Part shown: positions 1 to 10,865 of the stretch, piece by piece
How the letters are laid out: every line of letters starts with the position of its first letter
Position numbering within the stretch: position 1 is the first letter of the stretch
NCBI GenBank assembly: GCA_946811185.2
Contig: OX328112.1
Coordinates: 35,643,823 to 35,707,822, forward strand
Reading direction: 5' to 3'
Origin: Hippopus hippopus
Lineage: Eukaryota; Mollusca; Bivalvia; Cardiida; Cardiidae
DNA: 64,000 nt
Notes under the pieces: generated by a model
Told to the model about the DNA's origin: nothing
What the model saw: the letters and a program-made list of their open reading frames with translations, nothing else
Databases searched by the model: none
Position numbers and translations under genes: made by a program

Positions 1-1
1 A

Positions 2-295
2 AAGAATGCTAATGAGAAATTATTATTAAGCTACATAAAACCCTACAAACCAGTGTCTAGGGACACCATATCAAGATGGATTCGAACAGTTATGTGTAGA
101 TCAAAAATAGACATAACAAAGTACAGCTCTCATAGTGTTCGGTCAGCCTCGGTATCAAAAGCAACCTATAATGCAGCTCCAATTAAGGATGTTTTAGAAA
201 AAGCAGGATGGTCTAATGTAGGAACATTTGCTAAGTTCTACCACAAGAAGATAGATAACAAAGAAGACAAATATCAGTCAGCAGTACTGCAATAA
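2..295 (+). CDS. Tyrosine recombinase (integrase) C-terminal fragment, open at left edge
   Basis: The frame is open from base 2, so the N-terminus lies outside the window; it ends at a TAA at 293-295, giving about 97 residues. It carries the C-terminal catalytic half of a tyrosine recombinase. Counting from base 2, the box HSVR holds His44 and Arg47, GW follows at Trp70 in the usual H/W position, and the likely nucleophile is Tyr80 in the string TFAKFYHK. The first catalytic Arg should be upstream. This arrangement is known from site-specific recombinases of eukaryotic DIRS/Ngaro/Crypton-type mobile elements, which cut and rejoin DNA through a covalent Tyr link. No reverse transcriptase or partner gene is visible here. 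It could be a live element or a relic, and the part seen is intact. The family call is firm; the element class is inferred. Confidence 0.8.
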   Translation, partial: KNANEKLLLSYIKPYKPVSRDTISRWIRTVMCRSKIDITKYSSHSVRSASVSKATYNAAPIKDVLEKAGWSNVGTFAKFYHKKIDNKEDKYQSAVLQ

Positions 296-363
296 AGGTA
301 AAATTTTACAGTTTTGCTTTAAAATCTCATTTAAGACCGAAACGGAAATTATTTACGAGAAAG

Positions 364-700
364 AATTTAAAAAATTAAACGAGACTTACCTTGGTTAAAG
401 TTGATGTTTAATTTAAATTCTTTGAGTAAAGAATTGAGTGAGGGCTTAAATTCCTCCCTCCCTCCCTAACCATAATTGGGAAAAAAAACAAAAACATACA
501 ACACAACAACAAAAGTAATTGTTGTGGCAAAAAAAAAAAAAAAATTTCGTGTGTTCGATAAAACTGTAAAATTTCTTCAAATACTGATCCGCGCATGCGC
601 AATTACATCTCATTTAAGCCCTCACTCAATTCTTTACTCAAAGAATTTAAATTAAACATCAACTTTAACCAAGGTAAGTCTCGTTTAATTTTTTAAATTT
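364..700. repeat. Inverted repeat with 89-bp arms, each carrying a splice-donor-like site
   Basis: Arms 364-452 and 612-700 are almost exact inverted copies around a 159-bp spacer. Reading outward on either strand, each arm contains CAAG|GTAAGT, an ideal 5' splice site (at 671-679 on +). The spacer has a poly-A run near 530-545 and an NRF-1-like site beside the right arm. It begins about 70 bp after the recombinase stop. It may be a foldback element or an inverted duplication of a first exon. No target-site duplication was identified. Confidence 0.7.
590..601. promoter_or_regulatory. NRF-1-like palindromic site
   Basis: The sequence CGCGCATGCGCA matches the known NRF-1 consensus YGCGCAYGCGCR at every position. 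It lies just before the right arm of the inverted repeat, with a good splice donor about 75 bp downstream on +. That layout would suit a TATA-less core promoter with a short first exon. Function is inferred. Confidence 0.4.
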
Positions 701-729
701 CGTAGTTGCTTTGGTCTATCGTGTTTCAG

Positions 730-841
730 CTTAGCGGACAGTGTAGATCAAAGATCAGACTGCACGTTTTGTGCAGTCTGATCTTGATTTACACTGACCG
801 CAAAGGCAACATTTGTTGTGAAAGGAGCTTTAGGGGTTAAT
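730..841 (+). mobile_element. HP1 element, core and right end
   Basis: Central hairpin 734-801 (GCGGACAGTGTAGATCAAAG pairing with the downstream CTTGATTTACACTGACCGC), followed by the right end GGGGTTAA. A degenerate second hairpin of the same type lies at 890-935. The left arm is too diverged to place. Confidence 0.65.
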
Positions 842-1082
842 AATCATTTCGGCGTCAAAGACATCACAGTTTTTTTATTTGAGATGAATCAAGATCAGAC
901 TGTACATGACATCAAGTCTGATCTCTGCGCGACAGTTCCGATATAATTTGAGATAATCAGACCAATCAAAGCCTTAAAATTGGAACTTCTGCTAAAAATC
1001 AAAGCTCCTTGATCTAGCCACTGCATAGCCACAATCTAAATGAAACCTTTCTTGGCGATTATGTGATTCAAATACTGTTTAA

Positions 1083-1454
1083 GGTAGTACTTAGACCCCT
1101 AATGTAAATCAGCTATTTCCACTATGATATTATCCTACAAAATTTGCTATGATTAAAAATGAATATTATTGTACTACTTTGACCGAGCCACTTTTTCCTT
1201 TTTTTCCTTCTTAAAATTATCATTTATAAATCTAGAACCACTATATTCTCATTACAAAGGGAGATAATAATTACCTCCCTTTTCAGGAAAATAACATAAG
1301 TATCAACAAATAATTTCAAGATAGATCTAGATATCAAAGGAATTTCTGGTCGGTAAAAAATGTGCAAAAGTATTATATTAGTATAAATCCTTATTTATCA
1401 ACTAACAAGACAGTTTATTCCATGTTGCACTAGAAGAGTTAGGGGTCTACTACC
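1083..1454. mobile_element. M11: TTAA-flanked inverted-repeat element
   Basis: The ends are GGTAGTACTTAGACCCCTAA and its near inverse TTAGGGGTCTACTACC. TTAA sits at 1079-1082 and 1455-1458, fitting a TTAA target-site duplication. At 372 bp with no open frame, it is a non-autonomous DNA transposon. TTAA targeting is known for piggyBac and Kolobok elements; which of these moves it is not decided. Confidence 0.65.
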
Positions 1455-3228
1455 TTAAAGCTGGCAAGAACGCTGCCATACCAACAGAAGAGTTCTAAGT
1501 CACTTAATTGACTCTAAAAAGTGATTCAAGTGGGCTACTACACCACCCTACCAACAGAAGATTACTGAGTCACTCAGGCTCTCAAAGTGTTTAAAGCCAC
1601 ATGAACAGTTTCCATATCCGAGATAGATAAATAGTTAAATAAGTAAATAAACAAATAAACCCTTCGCTTTTCGATGGCGCACTGAACAAAAGACATTCAC
1701 CTCAAAAAATGGCCGACATGTTGATATCATCCATCATAAGTACAAAGTACGGGCGAAATTCTTGGAGACCTTTGCATGTGCTTATAAATATTCTTATAAA
1801 ACTGGTGTCCATGCTCAACTGAGTACATGCTAAAACTTTATGCTTAAAAGATAGTATGAAAATCTGAAATGAAGACTTTGATTTAACAGACAGAGACACA
1901 AGGAAAGCTCTAAAGTTCAAAAGTTACTCCGCAAGGTTTATCAAATTCAATCTATACAACTCTGAAATCCCATGCTCAGCTGAGTTGAGCACGCAAAAAA
2001 GGTTATAGATCATTGACCCAGATATTGATTTGTCAATTTCATTTTATATATACAAGTCCAAATGCAATAACACCCTATACACAGATTGAACTCATTTATA
2101 TATAGTTTAGTCATGCATAAAGGGACGTAAAAGCTTCCACAGTAACGACACGGCAGTGGAAACAGTAAACTGCGTTCTATCGACTCATCAGCGCCAAATA
2201 TATAAATCCACTGAAACTGAAAACTTTTTTTGCCCCCTGTTAAATTATTTATCAATTTAATAGGCTTTCCTAATCAATCCGACGATATATCAGAATGCAT
2301 GGAACTGATCTGTACCGTCCGCAACAGCTTCTGTTTTCGCCTATAGCCGTGCAATTGTAAAATTTTGCAATAATCTATGAATACTTTTCAGACAGTTTAC
2401 AGATATAAAAAAATAAATTGTGTCCAATTACAGTGAATGTCATCGTCATGGGTGCCTCGTCAAGTTTTGTAATTTGTTTTAACGCGATGTTCGTATGACG
2501 TTAACCTGCTCCCGCCTCCTGGAATTAAATGTCCCCATGGTATGAAGTTCTTATCAAGACTTATAATTAGCTTTGACACGAGTTTGACACAAGGTCGACC
2601 TGTTCCCGCCACACTGGTACTGTTAGCAAGCAATATGCCACATTTATACAGTCTCATGGGGCACTTCCTTTCGTCAATAACTGTTACAATGTTATTTCCG
2701 ATGTTTGTAGAATAAATTAAACGGCTATTTATTTCTCATGAAAATTATTTTCAAGCCCCTGCAGGTGGCGTTTTGTAGTGATGGACTTTTGTACTTGTAT
2801 GAGGTTTCTTCAGCACAGGTAACAACTGTGACCAGAAGTATGACTGACCAGACATGTGGAATACAGTTTTTTTCGGTTCATTTAAATACTTAATTTCTCA
2901 TAGTTTCACTTCAAATATGGTCCTTAATACTCTCAGCGTCGACAGTCGAAGGCTTGGTTGATACAAGAGTCGCTAACGCGGAATCAGTCGTCACAATAGC
3001 GTTTGTCTTCTTGTGTTTGAGTATCCTGTATATGATGATACCATTAGCTCCTTATCACACGGCAGAATTTTAGACTTGTCCAAATTAAGCATTTCCAGAC
3101 GAGGAAACAAATATAGCTAATATAATTGATGGATGGTGTCTGTGGTAGGGTTGAAACCAACCATCTGATTGGATGGTACAAAATAACTGAGCCAATGAGA
3201 TGCCATGTCTTGCATTTTAGAAGTATAT
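1455..3228. other. No gene or repeat recognised
   Basis: AT-rich unique-looking sequence. The open frames are short and lack family motifs or paired splice signals. Confidence 0.5.
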
Positions 3229-3491
3229 AAGCCATGTTCTGTGTAAAGGGTGTTCAATGCATCTGCAAAAAGTATCGACCCAGGTCAGCCTGCGCAGTCC
3301 GCGCAGGCTGACCTGAGTCGAAACTTTTTGTTATTCTTCAACTTTCTGCATGTCAAAGGACCATTCTATCTTATGAATTAGTGGCTTGTTAGACAAAACA
3401 AATTTTGGATATCGATAATTATGTGACGACCTGCCATTTTAACGTATTACGAAGATGCATTAAATTCCCTGTTGCCAGAGCACCGCTCATA
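3229..3491 (-). mobile_element. HP2 element, full length
   Basis: Both ends are present (AAGCCATGTTCTG and CCGCTCATAT), with a central GC hairpin at 3285-3315. ATAT lies on both flanks, a possible 4-bp duplication. Orientation is opposite to the 44 kb copy. Confidence 0.75.
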
Positions 3492-3830
3492 TAGTTTAAT
3501 CGAGTCTATGAAAGCAACGACAACAACAACAACAACAAAAGAGTAACTAGGACTGATACCCGACCGGCTGACAGAAATACGAAGCAAATTAATAATTTTC
3601 CTATTATAACCGTGTGTATCATTAAATATTGATAAATCAGCCATGATTGCAGGCTATTCAGTGTCAACATAATCCACAATGCTTGCAGGGATAACAATAT
3701 CGTATTAGTTCTTTTGTAATAAGAATCCACGTGACATCGATGCGCTTCTTTCACCAATTTTAGAGTAATTCATGTAGACTAAAATGTATAAAGCATTCAA
3801 GGGAGGACTTATTGTACGTATTTCACATAT
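3492..3830. other. No gene seen; short CAA repeat
   Basis: Holds a CAA trinucleotide run at about 3518-3540 and otherwise no recognisable element. Confidence 0.5.
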
Positions 3831-4091
3831 GGCTTGCAACACGCGGAAAGGGGCATTCGGACATTTGCGTAAAGTGTCGTCTCGAATCAGCCTGCGCAGT
3901 TCGTGCAGGCTAATCCGAGACGGCACTTTACGACTACATTAGATTTTGCCCTACAGTAGACTTACGCAAAACAGAAAATTACATAAAAACGGAAAGTGTC
4001 GTCTCGGATCAGCCTGCGCGGACTGCGCAGGCTGATCCGAGACGACACTTTACGCAAATGTTCGAATGCCCCTTTTTGCATGTTGCAGGCC
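3831..4091. mobile_element. HP3 element with ATAT target duplication
   Basis: Termini GGCTTGCAACACGCGG and GCATGTTGCAGGCC are inverted, flanked by ATAT at 3827-3830 and 4092-4095. Two internal GC hairpins (about 3893-3912 and 4010-4035) lie inside larger arms reading GTCGTCTCGGATCAGCCTG. No coding capacity; short open frames over it are artefacts of the palindrome. Confidence 0.8.
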
Positions 4092-4096
4092 ATATA

Positions 4097-4320
4097 CAGG
4101 GTGTCCAAAAAGTCGTGCACCATCCTGAAGACACATTCATTGTTACAGATGCTCAAATTGAGCACCATTTTCAGTAATACAACGCTGTACTCTCCGCAAA
4201 AAGCTGTTTTGAACATTCCGTAGGGTATCCGGTGGGATGTTGTAAAAAATGGTGCTCAATTTGAGCATCTGTAACAATGAATGTGTTTTCAGGATGGTGC
4301 ACGACTTTTTTGACACCCTG
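4097..4320. mobile_element. Mariner-like MITE with 75-bp terminal inverted repeats
   Basis: It starts CAGGGTGTCCAAAAAGTCGT and ends in the inverse, with arms 4097-4171 and 4246-4320 nearly identical. TA dinucleotides flank it (4095-4096 and 4321-4322), the known Tc1/mariner target signature. At 224 bp it has no room for a transposase. It sits directly against the HP3 copy, inside or beside that copy's ATAT duplication. Confidence 0.85.
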
Positions 4321-4679
4321 TATAACTTCACTATGGTTGTTGATATCATTGCTAATCGAAAAGACGCCATGTTTAAGATCATGATTGTGACTGACAGTAT
4401 TTCAAATTGGATCCTTGGTATGGCCGAGGTTAAATGTAGTTACGGAATCGGCCGCGTTGTGACGACCTTAAAAAAATATCTTTTTAACTTTTACTGGAGC
4501 GTATTTTCAGTAATTGAAAAAGGTTGAATTTTGTTATTTGGCGCTAAAACAGTTCCAAACCGTACAATCAGTTTACTGCGTTCGTCAGACGTGAAGAGGA
4601 AAGCATGAATGAGAATACATTAATGTACTATGTGTCAGAACGGTTCACCGTCTGATAAACTGTTTGAACACACACTCCT

Positions 4680-4855
4680 AATTTTTACCAAATGACAAAA
4701 CTTTAGACAGGTCAAAGTCAAAAGCGACTGCAGACGACAGACAAAACGTGACAAATAAACTGAACTTCCTCTTTGGAAGGGTATAAAACATTGCTGGAAG
4801 AGGAGAAAATTCTGGTAACCTCCTTTCCTCTTTCCACGACTGAAAACAGAACCCA
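4680..4855. mobile_element. HP4 element, degenerate
   Basis: Recognised by TTTTTACCAAATGACAAAAC, the ACTGCAGACGACA segment and a decayed central hairpin (GAGGAGAAAATTCTGGTAAC). Confidence 0.5.
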
Positions 4856-4920
4856 CTGAAAGTCATACAGACTTTTTTATCTAATAGACGTAACAAGCAT
4901 GCGGTAGAGCAACAAGATGC

Positions 4921-5300
4921 ATTTTTATTTCATGCTTTCCGGTAGTTTATCGAGAAATAACGGTGAAATATTGTTTGATATTTCATGGTTACGACCAGTG
5001 AAAAATACCGATTTTATTTTCTACTTCTTCTATTGAAGGCGAAAACAGTAGTTCCCGTGCACTAGTTACCTAGATAAAATGCGCGTGCCACTCAACCAGA
5101 TGGAAATGTGACGTAATTTACCCTACAATTCTCGCGCTTTACGTAATATTGTAATGCGTTGTTATGCGGAGGGGGTACACCACGGGGAATTACTGAAAAG
5201 AACTTCATTGGATTATGACGTAAGTCCCCTAAAAAGAGGGTTAGAAGCATGAAATAAATTTCGATCTTTCACTGAAAAAAACAAATATCCTCTTTATATC
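4921..5300 (+). mobile_element. CP6 element lacking its terminal hairpin
   Basis: Shares with the 7.1 kb copy the start TTTATTTCATGCTTTCCGG, the middle block around GCGGAGGGGGTACACCACGG and the end GATCTTTCACTGAAAAAAAC. The long hairpin seen in the other two copies is absent. Confidence 0.7.
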
Positions 5301-6015
5301 AGAATTGACCTATATCTGTGAAATCAACGATTTCCAGAAAGTCGTCCGTAATAGGTAACCAGTGACCACAGCCTCACAAATAATGAGTATAACGTGTACT
5401 TACATTGTAATGAACAAGACCTCATCTTCGTCAGATTGAGACATAACAAGAGTGGAACATCCTACAGCATGGCGAAAGGCACGTTTAATCCTTCGTCAGA
5501 GTGATAATACTCCGTTAGGCTTTTTGTGTCCGACACTGCATCCATTCAAGAAATTGTCTACACTAAATCGGTTTTTGGCAAAAGTACATAGACATACGTT
5601 GTTGTCTTGGCATACATGGTGCATGTTTTAACTAAATATATAACGTTTCCCTTCTTGTATGATAATTATGCATATTATCATTCATGCCAAAAATTCATGA
5701 ATCCATGGCACATTTTTTCTCACTACCTCCTGCAAATGATTTATTTATTTATTTATTTATTCATTCAACCTTTTCCTTTTTTTTAATCTTGCAAAAACAT
5801 TTTAATTGTTGAAAACGTCCTTTCTGATGGAGAAAATTTGTACCTTATCCCTTTTCCAAACATTCCTAAGTCAGAATGACTCTTAGACTCTTAGATAAAT
5901 TGTTCAATTTTCTCATTTTCCCTCAATGTTTTCTACCCTTCTAGAGACAAAGTCTATACTTCGAGCCATATTTAGTTTGTTTTCTAGATATTCTTTCAAT
6001 TTCTCTAAGCATTAA
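5301..6015. other. No gene recognised; ATTT run
   Basis: AT-rich sequence with an ATTT tetranucleotide run near 5738-5764. Confidence 0.5.
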
Positions 6016-6219
6016 CCCTTATCCTGTTAAATAACTAAAATGAAATTTTCAATTCGATAGTAAAAACCCAAATGTTGCTATTTCAAAGATATGTTTTGGA
6101 GAATAATATCTCCTTCTCGGACAGTGTAGATCCAAGATCAGACTGCACGTTCTGTGCAGTCTGATCTTGATCTATACTGTCCGCAAAAGGTCAGTGAGTC
6201 GCGCTTAGCAACCTTGGGG
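6016..6219 (+). mobile_element. HP1 element, full length, TTAA-flanked (reference copy)
   Basis: CCCTTATCCTGTTAAATAAC begins the element and AGCAACCTTGGGG ends it, with TTAA on both sides (6012-6015 and 6220-6223). The long central hairpin at about 6118-6184 pairs GGACAGTGTAGATCCAAG with the inverse before CCGC. Non-coding, 204 bp. CCC/GGG ends plus TTAA resemble piggyBac-type MITEs. Confidence 0.85.
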
Positions 6220-6737
6220 TTAAAAGTTTGTCGTTTGGTGAAGTGTTAAATCATATTAGCCATACTTATTTTACAAAAAGAAAAAGCTTCAAAGACTCCG
6301 GCTGAACTTTTATGATGCTTTTGAAAACACTGTGGGAAAAAAGAACATAGATGTATCAAGCATTTTCAAGTATTTCCCAGCTGTTTTCTACTCTTTCAAA
6401 GACAAGTTAAAGCATTTGCGAGACATATAAATTGCCGTCTTCAAATGTTTTCAATTTGGACCAGTCCAAAATGATCTCGTTTAGAGGAGAGTTAAATATT
6501 TTATTTGAATATAAGCCATGGTCGGGTTAAAGAGGGTATATTATACTTCATGTGTCTATTTTTAGAAATGTTATGGGTAAAGAAATGTCGTAATTTAAGC
6601 TGGGGGGAATTATTTCCCCGTCACAGTGAATATTTTCCTCCTGCCGAAAATCTGGAACTACTTTTTTAAGTTTTTTAAGTCTTTAAGTTTTAAAAGTGGC
6701 ATTCGTTGACAAAATAATCAGAGGAAATATAATACAT
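6220..6737. other. No gene recognised
   Basis: AT-rich DNA. The left part may hold remnants of an HP4-like repeat (TTTGTCGTTTGGTGAAG near 6228), too weak to annotate. Confidence 0.4.
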
Positions 6738-6895
6738 AATTTATTTCATCAGCTTGTGGTTAATATGGGGAAATATTTGCCTCAAAAGGGAAAGGTCCGC
6801 GAAAATAACTCGTGCCTTACGGCACTCGTTATTTTCGCATACCTTTCCCTTTTGAGGCAAATATTTCCCCACATTAACCACAAGCTGATGAAATA
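6738..6895. repeat. Near-perfect 158-bp palindrome
   Basis: Arms of about 70 bp (TTTATTTCATCAGCTTGTGG and its inverse) meet at a short loop around GTGCCTTACGGCAC. Only a few mismatches are visible, so it is recent or maintained. It adjoins an HP2 copy that has lost its left end. Confidence 0.85.
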
Positions 6896-6897
6896 AA

Positions 6898-7112
6898 CTC
6901 TATTTAATGAATCTCTGTGACCCATTATACCAAGCAAGTAATCACATGATTATGGATTCACAAAATACATGTTGTCTAACAACCGTCTGAATCATGAGTT
7001 AGTATGATCATTGGAATGCAGACAATTAATCAAAAGCAAACAATTTCATACCAGACCTGGGTGGATCCTTTTGCAGATGCATTAGACCCCCTTTACATAG
7101 AGCATGGTTCAT
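6898..7112 (+). mobile_element. HP2 element, left end lost
   Basis: Has CCAAGCAAGTAATCAC, the CTAACAACCGTCTGAATCAT block and the right end GAGCATGGTTCATAT. The central hairpin is eroded. Confidence 0.65.
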
Positions 7113-7134
7113 ATATATATATATCAAACCTGAA

Positions 7135-7625
7135 TTGTTTATTTTATTTCATGCTTTCCGGTAGGTTATCGAAAAATATCGATGTACTATTTTTCTACAT
7201 TTCATGGTTACGACCAGTGAAAATACCGATTTTTATATTCTAACTCTTCAATTGAAGGCGGAAACAGTTGTTCCCGCGTACTAGTTACATGTACCTAGGT
7301 AAAAATGCGCGTGCCTCACAACCAGATGGAAATATGACGTAATTTACCTTACATTTCTCGCGCTTGACGTAATACTGTATTGCGTTGCTATGCGGAGGGG
7401 GTACGCCACGGGGAATAACTGCAAAGAACTGTACTGGATTTTGATCAAGTTCCCCCCAGAAAGGGTTAAAAGCATGAAATAAATAGAATATTTGTTTTTT
7501 TTTTCGGTGAAAGATCGAAATTTATTTCATCTCGTGAACATCATCGGAAAATATTACCGATGATGTTCAGTCGATGAAATAAATTTCGATCTTTCACCGT
7601 AAAAAACAAATATCCTCTATATCTT
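7135..7625 (+). mobile_element. CP6 composite element with terminal hairpin
   Basis: The body (7135-7485) is bounded by TTTATTTCATGCTTTCCGG and AAAGCATGAAATAAAT. It is followed by a strong hairpin at about 7505-7605 with arms reading GATCGAAATTTATTTCATC. The 26 kb copy is the inverse with a longer hairpin. No coding sequence. Confidence 0.75.
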
Positions 7626-8529
7626 ATCTATATCCCATTATCAAGAGCACAGCTGAAATTAAAAATTTAATGCTTCCTCTTATTTCTTTTTAAAACATCC
7701 AATACTTTTTGGGTTTGAAACACAGTTAAATTCCAAACAACTCTGAATATTTCTTCTTTGCAACCTCCGAGAAAAGCACATTCTTATAAATATCTTATTA
7801 TAATGTAAGTATATTATCGATGCCCAAAACAGAACGACCTAGCCAAAAGTCATGAGCATGTTTCTTGGCAGATTATTCAAATTAGTCCTTAAGCAACAAT
7901 TACTCCTAATTTTAGCTCCAAACCAGAATTGTCTGTGGAATTAATTAAGGATCTTCGCTGTGTTCTGCCTTATCTTGATGTCGTAAAGGCAATAAACTGC
8001 AAGAACTGGACTTTCCATCAGTATATAATAAATGTGGGAAGCTTGACCTCAAGTTGTAGTGGACAGTTACGCATGTATAAACTGCAAAACATTAAATATT
8101 CATGTTTTTTTTTACACCTATGGTAACAAAATCGATTCAAACATGCGCAACCAAGAAATAGTCAGTGGCTCGTATGACATCTAGTAGATATTTTTGTGAT
8201 AGTAGTTACATCAAGCATTTTTTTTTAAAAATATTGACGACATAAAAAAGGCACTAGAATATGAATACTGAAACTCTTTTGGAATTCAATATATAGAGAA
8301 ATAATGACCAATTGCAAATTACTATTTATTAATTCGAGTTTAGCAGTACCAAGAAGTTTGTCAAAAGCCAACGTATTAAGCAACGTCGAAATAAATAATT
8401 TTGATTTTCAGATTGTTATTATTCGCACTCTGCATTTGACTTACGACTTTGAATGAATTATGATCTGTGCTATCCGGATCCGTATTCATTTACCTTTCTT
8501 AGTTTCATTCTGTCTCATTCAAGATTTAA
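7626..8529. other. No gene or repeat recognised
   Basis: AT-rich unique sequence without family-level matches on either strand. Confidence 0.5.
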
Positions 8530-8628
8530 GAAATGGTTTAGCCAATCAAAAGTTGTGTTACTTTCAAATTTAGAAAATTCTTGAGAATAACACTTAGAAT
8601 GTTCTTAAGAATTGTTGGTGAATAGGAA
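8530..8628. mobile_element. P9 palindrome, one half
   Basis: Reads TTTAGCCAATCAAAAGTTGT through AAGAATTGTTGGTGAATAGG, matching the right arm of the complete P9 at 40752-40944. Confidence 0.65.
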
Positions 8629-8816
8629 CTCCCAAGCCACTGGCTGCTTTCCCACATAACCCTTGTCGAAACAATGATCAGCGGTGAGAGAGAAATGAGT
8701 CCTGTCGATATGACTATCATCAGTCCTCGGAAAGAAATTGGCCGAGCCAGGGATCGAACCTACGACCCCCTGTTCTCAAGTCCTGTACGCTACCGACTGA
8801 GCTACAGGGGCTCGGC
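8629..8816 (-). mobile_element. SINE-B, tRNA-headed
   Basis: On the minus strand it opens with a tRNA-like head holding box A TAGCTCAGTCGG and box B GGTTCGATCCC. The body GGCCAATTTCTTTCCGAGGA and AAGCAGCCAGTGGCTTGG follows. The 3' tail is missing where it meets P9. Confidence 0.8.
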
Positions 8817-10047
8817 ACCTCGGGATTGTGTGATAAAGGGTTAAAGAATGATTTGTATCTTGATAATTCAAAAAAGTTAAAAAGATAAACGTAGAAAATA
8901 AATAATAAATAAATAAATGAGAGTAACGATCGTTGAATTTATACGAGAACTTCTTGGTCTACTGACACAAAATTATGATTGGCAAGGGAAAAATAACGCG
9001 ATACAAAAACCCTTATTACAGGTTACAATAAATATACTATGATATAATACACCGGACTTGCAACACAACACCAAAATTACTTGAAAACGTAAGGCAGTAA
9101 ACAACGCGTCTGAGTGATTTGTTGTTGTTGTTGTTGTTGTTGTTTTGTTTTCCATCATCAAACAGAGATAACGAACCATTGCTTACCTGTTTGATTAAAT
9201 TTTCTTCACAATCTGGCAATCGAAAAAGGGGCACAGTTAAGGGCACAAGAAACCTGTTGCCTTACCCGGCCATGTTTCAGCTGTCCAATAGTACGTCCAC
9301 AGACTTCTACGGTCAATCTCGACATTTTCAACACAGCATAGCAGTACAGTAATGTGCTAATTTTACGGACAAGCTTTACTTAACACGCCACGAGAGAAAG
9401 TGATATCCGCGGATAATCACGTGCTGCACGTGGAACTCACTTGGTTCCCACACATGTTCTTTTTCATTTGTTCAGTCCACTTCGACAGAAAACCAATGAA
9501 ATGTACATGCCGAATTTCACATATGCTGGAGAAACTGGTCGTGAAAATGTTTGCGCCCTAGAAATTAAATTTGAAAATGGGAAATAAAACAAGTAATTTT
9601 GGGACTGCCTTGCAAAACTGGTATACTATGTTATCAATACATCTTATTTAAATAGATACCCTGAGGTATTTCTCAGAAGCATTAGCCAAACAATATCATG
9701 CGATTGGATTTTATTTTATATACAATAGAAGTGTCGCTGTACTAAATTTGATCAAGCTTTGATACACTGTAACTTGTGATTTATTTTTCGTAGGAAAAAT
9801 GAAAAAAAATCCTCAAAAGTAGAACTACAATTTGCAAAAAACAAATGACGACAAAGGCTAATGCACTCTCTTTGCCATACAAACATTCTTGACATTTGTG
9901 CATACGGATGCCTGTCTGCATTCTGCAGTACCCAATCAATCGTTTCCAACTCTTTATATACCAGACAAGATAAATATTTACAAGTCTATTGTTAGTATAC
10001 GCAGACAACAAATAAAATGTTGCTTAAATGGTGGTATTTGTCATACA
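8817..10047. other. No gene recognised; TTG microsatellite
   Basis: A TTG run lies at 9119-9144. A small palindrome CACGTGCTGCACGTG (two E-box-like CACGTG) is at about 9418-9432. Nothing else was identified. Confidence 0.5.
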
Positions 10048-10150
10048 TCAGATAAGAAACATCGTGGGAAAAGGAGAAAATGCTAGCAACCAGCATTTTC
10101 GTCTCTTCCCGCAATGTTTTCAAAGGCATCCCCACAAGGTCGTTGAAATA
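10048..10150. mobile_element. HP4 core and right part
   Basis: Central hairpin GGGAAAAGGAGAAAATGCT with its inverse, then the GGTCGTTGAAA segment. Confidence 0.6.
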
Positions 10151-10231
10151 CAGAGTATACAGAGGTTTAAGCTTTACAATACATATTCCTACAGAAGGAC
10201 CATGGATTGTTTAAATAAAGCAGATAAAAGT

Positions 10232-10543
10232 CAATTGATTGATAGTATTGTGTTTGACGCCGTCTTCAACATCATTTCAGTTATATCGAGGCGGTCAGTG
10301 CACCTATCCATGTTTTCATGGATTTTCTTTAACCAGTACTCCACATGGATTTTCTTTAACCAGCCACTGGCTGCTTTTCCAGTTAACAATCATCGAAACA
10401 ATGGTCAGCGGCGAGAGAAGAATGAATCCTGTCGCAATGAATATCACCAATCCTCGGAAAGAAATTGGTCGAGCCGGGGATTGAACCAGCGACCCCCCGT
10501 TCTCAAGTCTTGTACGCTAACGACTGAGCTACCGGGCCTCGGC
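10232..10543 (-). mobile_element. SINE-B, near full length
   Basis: The minus-strand head at 10540 down to about 10470 has box A TAGCTCAGTCGT and a box-B-like GGTTCAATCCC. The body and shared tail follow (CGGCGTCAAACAC inverted at about 10253-10266). A phrase of about 30 bp, CATGGATTTTCTTTAACCAG, is duplicated at about 10315 and 10345. Confidence 0.8.
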
Positions 10544-10574
10544 AGGTCAAAGTCAAACTCGATCAACCGATGAT

Positions 10575-10865
10575 CATTTTGATCGCTGTATTAAGCTGTT
10601 TTCAACAATCTCACAGTCATATCACGGCGGGACCCATAGGTGCTTGGTGTTTCTCTTACCAGTACTTCGTACAACACCCTCTCCAGATCACTGTCTTTAT
10701 CACTTTCCCACATTAAGCTAGCTGAAACAATCTGAGAGAAGACTAAATCCGATCGCAATGATTATAATTGGTTCCCGTGAAGAGTTTAGCTGTGCTTTGA
10801 CTCGAACTCACGACTCCAGATTATCAGCGATAAAGGTCATCGACTGGGATTCCAGACTCGGCAGA
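10575..10865 (-). mobile_element. Degenerate SINE related to SINE-B/C
   Basis: Ordered resemblance to the SINE-B/C body and tail (CATATCACGGCGGGACC, TTTCCCACATTAAG, ACTCGAACTCACGACTCC), but strongly diverged, including its tRNA-like head. Confidence 0.5.

Noticed and set aside
10028..10573. 181-codon plus frame
   Set aside because: Lies across an HP4 core and a reversed SINE-B; the peptide is SINE translation.
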